Shown piece after piece: positions 52,101 to 60,195 of a DNA stretch of 61,555 nt. Each line of letters opens with the position of its first letter. Positions within the stretch are counted from its first letter, which is position 1. A program made the position numbers and the translations under genes. The notes beneath the pieces are model-generated. The model was not told the origin of the DNA. It did no database searches and worked only from the letters and a program-made list of their open reading frames with translations. Source of the DNA: Microbacterium sp. UFMG61 (GTDB lineage: Bacteria > Actinomycetota > Actinomycetes > Actinomycetales > Microbacteriaceae); NCBI RefSeq assembly GCF_015354505.1, contig NZ_JACAFP010000015.1:1-61555 (forward strand). The letters are read 5' to 3'.

Positions 52101-55100
52101 TCCTTCCGGTACACCGTCCGCGATCCGCAGGGAGAGACCGGTACCGGCATCGTCAGGGTCGGAGTCCTGGACGCCGACATCGACGACACCGCGCCCGTGA
52201 CGTTCAGCGATTACGTGCGCGTCGAGGCGGGGTCGTCGACGCCTGTCGTCCTCGACCCGCGATCGAACGACCTCGACCCGGCACAGAGCGAACTCGAGAT
52301 CACGGAGCTGGTGCCCAACGCGCCGCCGGTCAAGGGGAACCCGCTCTATGACCGGCTCACGTCGCTGATCGACCCCGACACCTCGCTGAAGGACGGTCGC
52401 GTCGTGCTGCGTGCCGGCGACACGGCAGGCACGAACTCCTACTTCTACACGGTCAGATCGACGCGGTCATCGAGCACGTCGCAGGGTCTGATCGTCGTGA
52501 CGGTCACCGACGGTGCGGTCACCGACCAGCCGGCGGTCGCCGACACGGTGCTCACGACGCGTGATCGGGACGAGATCGCCGAGCGCGGCATCGACGTCGT
52601 CACGAACCGCGTCAGCTGGCCCTCGGGAGATGTGGGCTCGCTGAAGCTGAGCCTGTGGGGCGACCAGCCCGGGTTCACGGTGCAGGGTGACCGCATCATC
52701 GGACAGGCACCCGAAGAAGGTGCGCTCGTGCCCTTCCAGCTCACCGGCACGGCGCAGGGCGGGCGTGACGTGGTCGGCCACGGCTTCCTGCACATCCCCG
52801 CCTTCGACGACATGCAGGTGCAGATCAAGCCCGGGACGACTCCCGTCGTGGTCGACGAAGACGCGTCGGTCTCGTTCGGGCTGAGCGACTACGTCGACCT
52901 GGCGCCCTCCGACAGCATCGATGTCGGTACCGGAGACTTCACGGCCCAGCGCGCCGCCGCCACCTGTGCCGCAGACGGTGCGGGTGGTGCCACGTACGAG
53001 GCGGGCCGGGAAGCACCCTGGTCGGACACGTGCCTCGTGCCGGTCCGGCTGCAGGGGCAGGAACGGTGGTCGTACATCGACGTGCCGATCAGCATCCGCC
53101 CGGCGGAGCCGCAGCTGCTGCTCTCGTCGATCTCGCACACGGTCGCCCCCGGAGCGTCCGAGACCATCGACCTGTACGCGAACATGGCGAGCTGGGAGGG
53201 CGGTCGTGAAGGCGACGTCGGATCCCTCGACTACCGCGTCGTCTACAACGGCTCGGCGTTCGTCGTGACGCAGAACGGGTCGTCGCTCACGATCGAGGCC
53301 CGCGCGGATGCTCGACCGGGGAACAGCGAGACGGTGAGCGTCACGGTGCCCCGGTACGGCGAGCCCTCGGCTTCCGTGCGGCTCGTCGTGGGAGCCGCAC
53401 CACCGGATGCGCCGCGAGGCGCCACCCTCACACGGCAGTGCGTCGTCACGGACCCCAGCTGCTCGATCGAGGTCGTCGACGTCGCGGGCGAGTACGACCC
53501 CTTCGCGGGCAAGGCCGGTTCCGGCCTGCGTCTGGTGTCACTCGGCGGCGGCGCGCGGTGCGACGTCGCGTCGATCTCGGCGTCGGGCAGCACGGCGATC
53601 ACGGCCACCTGGCCGGGTGGCGGTCAGGCGCCCGGCGGTCAGTGCGTGATCCCGTTCGTCGTGTCCGATGCGCAGGGACGCACCGGCACGGGCACGCTGA
53701 CCCTCGACCTGCAGGGCTTCCCGCAGGCGCCGGCCAGCGTCTCGACGGTCGGATTCACACGGTCGACCGTCGAACTCGAGGTGCCGCTCGGTGAGGCCGG
53801 GCGCGCGCATCCCGCCGTCAGCGCGATCACGATCCTGCAGGACGGCGCACCCGCGAACGCATCCTGCAGCCCGTCGGGTGGCGGGGTCTACCGCTGCACC
53901 GTCAGCGGCCTGGTCAACGGAGAGCCCCACGCGTTCACCGCATCCGCCGTGAACGCGGTCGGAACATCCGCCGCGACCTCCGCCCACACCACCTGGGCAT
54001 ACGCGGCTCCGGTCGTGTCGAACGCCTCGGCTGCCCCTGTCTATCGCCCTGGCGTGACCGAGCGCGGTCGCGGAGTCGCCGCGCTGTCGGTCGCCGCATC
54101 CGACGACGCCCGCGCGTTCCGCATCGAGGAGACGGGGCAGGTCATCGAACGCACCGGGGTGACGACCACGGCCGACATCACGCTGTCGCCGGGTGCGCAG
54201 ACGCTCACGCTCGTGCCGATCAGCCAGTTCCAGCCCCCGACGGGCGACGGCGGCAACGAGGGCGGTGCGTTCCGCACCACGGTGACGGTCGCCGGAACCG
54301 TGTACTTCGATCCCGCGGGCACACAGGCGGCTGCGGCGTCGAACACCTCGGTGAACGTCTCGGGCGTGCGCGCGCAGGCCAACGGCAGTGCGCAGGGTCT
54401 CGACGTCGTGTATCTCGCCTGGCGATCGGGCAACGCGAGCTGCACCGCCGACGGCGACGGGCGCCTGGTCGTCTCGGGCGCCGAGGTGCAGTCCTCGTCC
54501 GAGACGCTCACGAAGCTCGCCGAGTACTCGACCTACAACGTCAAGGCGTGCGCCTCGAACGGGTACGGCGTCGCGGAGTCCGCCACGACCCAGGTGTTCA
54601 CGTTCGTGTTCGTGGACGGCCCGAAGGGCAACACCAGCTACACGGTCGCGACCCAGCCCACGATCGACGGCAACCGCTACTCCTACGGACTCGAGTCAGC
54701 GCCGAACATCCAGGTGAGAGACGGCTTCACGCCGCAGTACTACCTGTACGGATCGTGGCGCGATGCGTTCGAGCTCAGCTCCGACGCTTCACCGCTGCCG
54801 GTCAGCGCGCGCTCGTGCCATGCGGTGCTGACCCAGTACTGCTCCGACAACGTCGAGATCACCGCCAGGACCGCGCCCACCACCGTGGCGGTGCAGTTCC
54901 AGAAGTGCGTGCCGGCTGACGCGAACGACCTGTTCAGTGTCACTGCCGCGGCCCGCGGCTCCTACACACCGACGTTCACGCCGAGGATCGTCGACGGCGT
55001 CTCCGTGATCGACGCGAAGATCACCTGGACCGGGGCATTCGCCGCGCTCAAGGCGATCACGCACCGGGCGCCGCTGTGCACGCAGCCGCCGCCCCCGAAG

Positions 55101-55178
55101 CCGCCCAAGCCCGAACCCGAACCGACCGGCACCCCGCCCCCGGCGGACCCTCTCGACCCGGTCGATCCCGAGGGATGA
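49164..55178 (+). CDS. giant membrane-anchored Ig-like/Fn3-like repeat protein
   Basis: This encodes 2004 residues. A short Arg-rich cytoplasmic end and one helix (about 19-40) anchor it, and the rest is outside. Residues ~45-400 have repeated short strands with DGLLVLYSAEEGAVRRFDVD and a WLDTASGTLWTGDE stretch, like a beta-propeller. About 410-1550 are tandem cadherin/Ig-like units (AVNDAFGVRSGQQVILPVLF; FSDYVRVEAGSSTPVVLDP). Fn3-like domains follow (VNGEPHAFTASAVNAVG). The C terminus is Pro-rich (PPPPKPPKPEPEP) without a sorting motif. Paired Cys (CGVDAC; CVVTDPSC) suggest disulfides. It overlaps the kinase gene by 1 nt. It may link the wall to the kinase/MoxR machinery; this is inference. 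Confidence 0.82.
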   Translation: MAIGDRTRNDANPRPRRRLIAAISGIAALAVVVTLAITAQGYESQEVPRLESAVWVMRDSGQYARVNTELAEIDTVRTVDDPEAVWQSGSAAVLYAQGNRQRWDVDPASPTDLLSDPAAEGAPIASEPTPAGTREIISAGAYVAYRTDTGQVSVSTLESGAATALVDPFAEVEVDEGEDPPTYTADAVGLSPDGLLVLYSAEEGAVRRFDVDEYRFLDDGTALTGAPDAGDDLALTVIGDRWAMLQASTGDLWLSGRDEPTTLDVAEDAALQAGAASGDELVIADSDGLMTVDLSSGEADRTVDASGVPATPVVVGDRTFAAWLDTASGTLWTGDETVPLIVPDEALDSATIEPVFQQNGDRAVLSELGTGLIWTAPDGVLIPLEQWAIEDETEQEEGTVIVEDVAEQMPPVAVNDAFGVRSGQQVILPVLFNDHDPNKKDVLSIEPGSISGLADAEFGDLSLVANGQSLVVSVRAGSGQTSFTYAVTDGAATSAPATVTLTVVDDASNSAPVWCGVDACQQEWPTPQLLPGGSTIVSALSGWVDPEGDPFVLSDAYETDPSSPVMVVPMADGRVAIRHTDPNAADAVIPVTVVVEDVHGATAEKTLEVQVTGSPALIAAPVAVTARVGERQSIRVSDHLSGGSGSYRLVDAVQTAATAQGLEVTPNTAAGTVELTVAEPGQYVVTYTAQDTSTQAEQSAVIRVTAVDGSAALAMAPLTAFVREGEDTTVDVLDSVANTSGRVLMLSDAVSSTPQLNVRVVGNESIRVNGTTESGDPGVIGTATVTVADGAGAAVQGTVTVFLAPPSTVTRPIVFPDAITVRAGSLTRISVAANDVAPRGEPLVVLPEVTGSGEAGELVFADGNALRYLAPTTPGTYRLTYSVSLERNPSLYDNGAVTVTVLPAGTNRAPTPTTLTGRVLSGQTVSMPVPTTGMDSDGDRVVLAGVDQPERGTGTATISASGDAIVYRAPAGGVPGGQASFRYTVRDPQGETGTGIVRVGVLDADIDDTAPVTFSDYVRVEAGSSTPVVLDPRSNDLDPAQSELEITELVPNAPPVKGNPLYDRLTSLIDPDTSLKDGRVVLRAGDTAGTNSYFYTVRSTRSSSTSQGLIVVTVTDGAVTDQPAVADTVLTTRDRDEIAERGIDVVTNRVSWPSGDVGSLKLSLWGDQPGFTVQGDRIIGQAPEEGALVPFQLTGTAQGGRDVVGHGFLHIPAFDDMQVQIKPGTTPVVVDEDASVSFGLSDYVDLAPSDSIDVGTGDFTAQRAAATCAADGAGGATYEAGREAPWSDTCLVPVRLQGQERWSYIDVPISIRPAEPQLLLSSISHTVAPGASETIDLYANMASWEGGREGDVGSLDYRVVYNGSAFVVTQNGSSLTIEARADARPGNSETVSVTVPRYGEPSASVRLVVGAAPPDAPRGATLTRQCVVTDPSCSIEVVDVAGEYDPFAGKAGSGLRLVSLGGGARCDVASISASGSTAITATWPGGGQAPGGQCVIPFVVSDAQGRTGTGTLTLDLQGFPQAPASVSTVGFTRSTVELEVPLGEAGRAHPAVSAITILQDGAPANASCSPSGGGVYRCTVSGLVNGEPHAFTASAVNAVGTSAATSAHTTWAYAAPVVSNASAAPVYRPGVTERGRGVAALSVAASDDARAFRIEETGQVIERTGVTTTADITLSPGAQTLTLVPISQFQPPTGDGGNEGGAFRTTVTVAGTVYFDPAGTQAAAASNTSVNVSGVRAQANGSAQGLDVVYLAWRSGNASCTADGDGRLVVSGAEVQSSSETLTKLAEYSTYNVKACASNGYGVAESATTQVFTFVFVDGPKGNTSYTVATQPTIDGNRYSYGLESAPNIQVRDGFTPQYYLYGSWRDAFELSSDASPLPVSARSCHAVLTQYCSDNVEITARTAPTTVAVQFQKCVPADANDLFSVTAAARGSYTPTFTPRIVDGVSVIDAKITWTGAFAALKAITHRAPLCTQPPPPKPPKPEPEPTGTPPPADPLDPVDPEG

Positions 55179-55247
55179 GCCCGCGGTGATGACCACCCCC
55201 ACGTGCCTTTGCCCACCGCCCTGCACCGTGCAGGCGCCTGAGACGAA

Positions 55248-55259
55248 TACGGTTGCCCC
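55248..55259 (+). promoter_or_regulatory. leaderless-type -10 box of the MoxR gene
   Basis: TACGGT (55248-55253) is followed by TGCCCC and the ATG at 55260. It would give the MoxR-DUF58-transglutaminase part of the cluster its own start. Confidence 0.4.
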
Positions 55260-56249
55260 ATGCCTGCTCCCTCCGCTGCTCCCGTGACCATCGCCGCCGA
55301 ACAGGCCGCCTGGTTCCAGGAGACGTTCTCGATCCTCACCGCCAACGTCGAACAGGCGATCCTGGGCAAGCGGCACGTCGTCGAGCTGGTGCTCGCCGCG
55401 GCCGTCAGCGGCGGGCACGTGCTGCTCGAGGACTTCCCCGGCACCGGCAAGACGGCCCTCGCCCGCGCGATCGCGCAGACCGTGACGGGCACGAGCACTC
55501 GCATCCAGTTCACGCCCGACCTGCTGCCGGGTGACGTGACCGGAATCACCGTCTACGACCAGAAGGAGGGCGCCTTCGAGTTCCACGCCGGTCCCGTCTT
55601 CGCGAACATCGTGCTCGCAGACGAGATCAACCGTGCGAGCCCCAAGACGCAGTCCGCGCTGCTCGAGGTCATGGAAGAGGGCACGGTCACGGTCGACGGC
55701 GTGACCCGCCCGGTGGGCTCGCCGTTCCTGGTGATGGCCACTCAGAACCCGATCGAGCAGGGCGGCACGTATCGTCTGCCCGAGGCGCAGCTCGACCGCT
55801 TCATGATCAAGACCTCGATCGGCTACCCCGACGAGGCCGCGACCATGCGCATCCTCCAGGGAGCCGCTCAGCCGAAGCACGTGCTCGACGGCATCGTCAG
55901 CACCGACACCATCCTCACGATGGCCGAGATGTCGCGCGGCGTGTACGTGAACCCCCTGGTCTCCGACTACATCATGCGCATCGTCGACGCCACGCGCCGC
56001 GCCTCCGAGGTGCGTCTCGGGGCCAGCGTGCGCGGAGCGCTCGCGCTCTCCCGCCTGGTGATGACCTGGGCCGCCAAGAACGGGCGCACCTTCGTGACCC
56101 CCGACGACGTCCGCGAACTCGCCGTCGTCGCGCTGGCGCACCGTCTCGTGCTCGAGCCCGAGGCCGAGTTCGACGGCGTCACGGCCGTCGCCGTGGTCGG
56201 GCAGATCCTCCTCGACGTCGAGCCCCCGCGCGAGAACGGCACTGCGTGA
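55260..56249 (+). CDS. MoxR family AAA+ ATPase
   Basis: This encodes 329 residues. Walker A is in LLEDFPGTGKTALARAIAQT, Walker B in VLADEINRASPKTQSALLEV, sensor 1 in VMATQNPIEQGGTYRLPEAQ, and the C-terminal lid follows. MoxR proteins act as chaperones for proteins with VWA or DUF58 domains, and the next gene encodes DUF58. Its stop overlaps the DUF58 GTG (GTGA). Confidence 0.92.
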   Translation: MPAPSAAPVTIAAEQAAWFQETFSILTANVEQAILGKRHVVELVLAAAVSGGHVLLEDFPGTGKTALARAIAQTVTGTSTRIQFTPDLLPGDVTGITVYDQKEGAFEFHAGPVFANIVLADEINRASPKTQSALLEVMEEGTVTVDGVTRPVGSPFLVMATQNPIEQGGTYRLPEAQLDRFMIKTSIGYPDEAATMRILQGAAQPKHVLDGIVSTDTILTMAEMSRGVYVNPLVSDYIMRIVDATRRASEVRLGASVRGALALSRLVMTWAAKNGRTFVTPDDVRELAVVALAHRLVLEPEAEFDGVTAVAVVGQILLDVEPPRENGTA

Positions 56250-57616
56250 GCTTCAGCACCGAATCGCGCCTGACGCGCACCACGGCGGGCACGAGCACCT
56301 CGACCCGCACGTCGACGGTGACGCGCTACGACCGCACGCGCCGCGGCCCCGTCCGCGGCGCGGTGTTCGGCGTGCGACGCGCGCTGCGCACGACGACGCG
56401 CACGATCCGACGGAGCGCCGAGTGGGTGCGGGAGACGGTCACGACCGCCGGGCTGCTGGTCGCCGTGGCCCTCGTGCTCGGCGTCGTCGCCGGGCTCGCG
56501 TTCGGGTGGGTCGAGGCGTGGGCGGTCGCGGCGATCGCCCTGGTGCTGCTGATCGTCTGCATCCCGTTCATCCTCGGTGCGCACGACTACCGCATCGACC
56601 TCGAACTCGATCGGGATCGTGTGGTGGCCGGTGCCGAGATCGGTGCGACGCTCGACGTCCGCAACAACGGCGAGCGACTCTCGCTCCCTGGCGTGGTCGA
56701 CGTGCCCGTCGGGGAGGGGCTCGTCGAGGCGCACGTCCCGCTCCTGCGGCCGGGCGCACATCATCGGGAGCAGCTCACGATCGCGGCGCATCGACGCGGT
56801 GTGATCGACGTCGGGCCCATGACCATCACCCGCGGCGACCCGATCGGCATCCTGCGCCGCGAACTGCGCTGGCCCGACGTGCAGCGCATCCACGTGCATC
56901 CCGTCACCGTGCGCCTGCCCAGTACGAGCGCGGGACTCATCCGCGACCTCGAGGGCACGCCGAGCACGGCGCTGGTCGACGCCGACCTGTCGTTCCACGC
57001 CGTGCGCGAGTACGTCGTCGGCGACTCGCAGCGCCATGTGCACTGGAAGTCGACCGCCAAGACGGGCAAGCTCATGGTGCGCCAGTACGAGGAGTCGCGG
57101 CATGCGCGCATCGCGATCATCCTCGATCTCGATGCGGAATCGTACGAGAGCGATGACGAGTTCGAGAACACGGTCAGTGCCGCGGCATCCCTCGCCCTGC
57201 AGGGAGTGCGAGACGGGCGTGAGGTGCTGTTCTCGGTGAGCAACGAGATCCCCGAGCACAGCGCGACCGAGGTCCTGTCTATCCGCACCCTTCCGACGGT
57301 CACCCCCAAGGCGCTGCTCGACGCGACCTCGACGATCGATGCGGCCGACCGTGTCATGCGGCTCGAGGCGGTCACCGCGCTCACCGCGCAGTCGTATCCC
57401 GACCTGTCGATGGGCTTCCTGCTGACCGGATCTCGGATGCCGCTCGAGAGACTCCGCCACGCGTCCGTGAAGCTGCCGGCCGCGGTCGAGGCCGTCGCCG
57501 TCCGCAGCGAGCTCGGCGAGCAGCCGACCATGCGCACCGCCCGAGAGCTCGCCGTCATGACGGTGGGCGCGCTCGGAGATCTGCCGCAGATGCTCGCCCG
57601 CGGAGCGCTCCGATGA
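56246..57616 (+). CDS. DUF58 domain protein
   Basis: This encodes 456 residues. A basic Thr/Arg-rich start is followed by two membrane helices (about 65-110) and the DUF58 domain, whose signature is REYVVGDSQRHVHWKSTAKT with LMVRQYEESR next. A VWA-like domain carries IILDLDAESYES. DUF58 proteins are the usual partners of MoxR. Start and stop both overlap neighbours (GTGA and ATGA), so it is translationally coupled on both sides. Confidence 0.9.
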   Translation: MSFSTESRLTRTTAGTSTSTRTSTVTRYDRTRRGPVRGAVFGVRRALRTTTRTIRRSAEWVRETVTTAGLLVAVALVLGVVAGLAFGWVEAWAVAAIALVLLIVCIPFILGAHDYRIDLELDRDRVVAGAEIGATLDVRNNGERLSLPGVVDVPVGEGLVEAHVPLLRPGAHHREQLTIAAHRRGVIDVGPMTITRGDPIGILRRELRWPDVQRIHVHPVTVRLPSTSAGLIRDLEGTPSTALVDADLSFHAVREYVVGDSQRHVHWKSTAKTGKLMVRQYEESRHARIAIILDLDAESYESDDEFENTVSAAASLALQGVRDGREVLFSVSNEIPEHSATEVLSIRTLPTVTPKALLDATSTIDAADRVMRLEAVTALTAQSYPDLSMGFLLTGSRMPLERLRHASVKLPAAVEAVAVRSELGEQPTMRTARELAVMTVGALGDLPQMLARGALR

Positions 57617-60195
57617 GCGCCGCCGGGCCCCGCCGGGGAGGCATCGGGCGATTCGGTGCCACGCGGGGCGGCGTCTCTGCAGGGAGTCCGTTCGCGATCT
57701 CGCCCCTGACGCTGTGGTCGCTCGGCTATGTCGTCGTCGGCATCCTGCTCGCCACGGCTGCGGCCTGGCCCGTGTACGAGGCACCGCGAGCCCTCGCCGT
57801 CGGAATCGTCGGTGGCGTGCTCGGTATGGCCGTCGCCATCGTGGCGCGGATGCTGCGCTGGGGGCTGCTGCTCGCCGCGCTCGCGGCTGCCGGCGTCTAC
57901 CTCGTCGTCGCCGTGCCGCTCGCGATCCCCTCGGCACTCACCTCGGTGCCCGCCTTCTTCGGAGGACTCCGAGACGCGATACTCGGGGTCGCGCTGGGGT
58001 GGAAGCAGATGCTCACCCTGAACCCGCCGCTCGGGGAGTATCAGGCGGTCCTCATCCCGTTCCTCGTGGTGATGCTCTTCGGCGCCTTCTTCGCCACGCT
58101 GCTCGTGCTCGAGCGGGGCCGCCGGGCGACGATCGCGGTGCCGGTGGTGGCGGCGATGAGCCTGTTCGGCATCGCGTTCGGGCTCAGCGCCACGTCGTCT
58201 GCCGTGACCGTGCTGGGAATCGCGCTTCCCGCGCCGCGCGAATGGGTCATCGGCGTCGCCGTGTTCGTCTCCGCACTGGTGTGGGTGGTCGGGCGCACGC
58301 GCCTACAGAGAGCCCAGGCTCTGCGTGCGGTCGCCGCGGCCAACATCTCGCGCCGCGCGACACCGGTCTGGCTGACCGTCCGTCGCCACCTGCTGTCGGC
58401 AGGTCTCGCGGTGGTCGCGCTCGTCGCCGGATTCGCGGTCGCGCCGGCCGCCGCCGGATGGAGCGACCGTTCGGTGCTGCGCGACGAGATCGAGCCCATG
58501 GTCGTCGTGCAGCAGCAGGCCAGCCCGCTCAGCTCCTACCGTTCATGGTTCGCAGACGACCGACTCGGCGAGACGGTGCTGCAGGTCGACGGCGATGCGG
58601 GAGCGGTCGACCGCATCCGGCTCGTCACACTCGATTCCTACGACGGCGAGGACTTCCACATCGCGCCGGAAGACCGCTTCAGTCGTCTGCCGCGTACGGC
58701 TCTGCCCGGGCCGGGGCGAGTATCGCTCGACATCACGATCGGCGACGCCTACCGCGGCATCTGGGTACCGGCGCCTGCCGGGTTGGCCGAAGCGCCGCAG
58801 TTCGCGGGGGAGCGGGCCGACGATCTCGCCGACGGCTTCCACGTGAACGAGGGCGGCGACACCGCCATCACGGTCGCGGAAGCTCCGGGGGGCGCGCAGG
58901 GACTCGTGCCGGGCGACAGCTACTCCGTGCTCGCCGACGCACCCGCCGACGGCATCGACCTCACCGCGGCGCAGGGCGGGAGCTCGAAGCTCGACACCGA
59001 CCTGCACCCCGCACTCGCCGAGTGGGCGGAGATGCAGGAGCAGCCGCGCTCGGGCGCGGGCTACCTCGAACTCATCGACCGCCTGCGTTCGCGGGGGTAC
59101 CTCAGTCATGCGCTGATCGATGATGCGTCGGCGGAGGCGTGGATCGCGTCGCTGAAGGAGACGGACGGCTACGCGTTCGCACCGAGCTACGCGGGGCACT
59201 CGGTCTCGCGCATCGAAGAACTCTTCACCCAGCTCATCGAGCAGGAGCGTCGTGCCGGGTCCGATGCCCCGCCCGAGATGCTCGTCTCGGCGGTCGGCGA
59301 CGACGAGCAGTTCTCCGTGGCGGCGGCGCTGCTGGCCCAGCACTTCGGTCTCGAATCACGCGTCGTGATCGGCGCGCGGCTCCCCGGCGCCGCCGAGGTG
59401 CCCGGCATCCCGGCGTGCGCCGAGGTCTGCACCGGCGAGAACATGAGCGCCTGGGTCGAGGTCCGCGCCTCCGGCGGCGAGTGGACGCCGGTCGACACGA
59501 CGCCCCAGTATGCGATGCTGCCGAGCTCGATCACAGAGGGCGAGCAGCTCCCCGAGCACCCGACGGTGCCCGAGCAGCCGCGATCCGAGGCGCTCGACCC
59601 GCCGCAGGCGCAGAGCGATTCGAACGACGACGCTCAGCCTCTCGACGAGCCGCAGTCGGCAGTGCTGTCCGTGCTGCTGCCGATCCTGCGCGGGGTGGGG
59701 CTCGGACTCCTCGCGGTGGCGCTCCTGCTGCTTCCCCTCATCGTGCTCCTGCTCGCGAAACGACAGCGCGCCCGGGCGCGGCGCACGGCCGACGACCCCG
59801 AGGTCCGCCTCGCCGGAGCGTGGGAGGAACTCGCCGACGTGTACGCCGACCACGACATCGCGATGGATGCCCGGGGCACGCGCTCGCAGCGCGCGGGATC
59901 GACCGACCGCGAAGCGGCGGCGCAGCTCGCGTCGCTCGTCGACCGAGGGGTCTTCTCGGAGCATCCGCCCACGGACGACGACGCGTCCGCCGCGTGGACG
60001 ATCGTCGAGGCCGAGCGGGCGGATCTGCTGCGTTCGCAGCGACGGTGGCGACGGCTCGTCACCCGAGTGCGACCCCGGTCGTTCATCGATCGGGTGCGAC
60101 CGGCCCGCGGTGTCTCGTTCTTCGGGCTGCGCCCCGCGCTCGGTACGCTCGGAAGGACCGGATCGCTCGACGATCCGAAGAAGGGGATCTCATGA
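57613..60195 (+). CDS. transglutaminase-like membrane protein with degenerate catalytic triad
   Basis: This encodes 860 residues. About seven N-terminal helices (up to residue ~290) precede an outside region with the transglutaminase-core fold (about 490-640), another helix (about 690-715) and a cytoplasmic tail. This is the usual layout of the MoxR/DUF58 cluster partner. The expected GDC(E/D)QF is GDDEQF, so the catalytic Cys is Asp564; the expected HAWVEV is SAWVEV (Ser612). Only the Asp (VDTTP, Asp628) remains. The domain therefore cannot work as a cysteine transglutaminase or protease and is probably structural or binding. It overlaps DUF58 (ATGA) and the next gene (ATGA). Confidence 0.85.
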   Translation: MSAAGPRRGGIGRFGATRGGVSAGSPFAISPLTLWSLGYVVVGILLATAAAWPVYEAPRALAVGIVGGVLGMAVAIVARMLRWGLLLAALAAAGVYLVVAVPLAIPSALTSVPAFFGGLRDAILGVALGWKQMLTLNPPLGEYQAVLIPFLVVMLFGAFFATLLVLERGRRATIAVPVVAAMSLFGIAFGLSATSSAVTVLGIALPAPREWVIGVAVFVSALVWVVGRTRLQRAQALRAVAAANISRRATPVWLTVRRHLLSAGLAVVALVAGFAVAPAAAGWSDRSVLRDEIEPMVVVQQQASPLSSYRSWFADDRLGETVLQVDGDAGAVDRIRLVTLDSYDGEDFHIAPEDRFSRLPRTALPGPGRVSLDITIGDAYRGIWVPAPAGLAEAPQFAGERADDLADGFHVNEGGDTAITVAEAPGGAQGLVPGDSYSVLADAPADGIDLTAAQGGSSKLDTDLHPALAEWAEMQEQPRSGAGYLELIDRLRSRGYLSHALIDDASAEAWIASLKETDGYAFAPSYAGHSVSRIEELFTQLIEQERRAGSDAPPEMLVSAVGDDEQFSVAAALLAQHFGLESRVVIGARLPGAAEVPGIPACAEVCTGENMSAWVEVRASGGEWTPVDTTPQYAMLPSSITEGEQLPEHPTVPEQPRSEALDPPQAQSDSNDDAQPLDEPQSAVLSVLLPILRGVGLGLLAVALLLLPLIVLLLAKRQRARARRTADDPEVRLAGAWEELADVYADHDIAMDARGTRSQRAGSTDREAAAQLASLVDRGVFSEHPPTDDDASAAWTIVEAERADLLRSQRRWRRLVTRVRPRSFIDRVRPARGVSFFGLRPALGTLGRTGSLDDPKKGIS

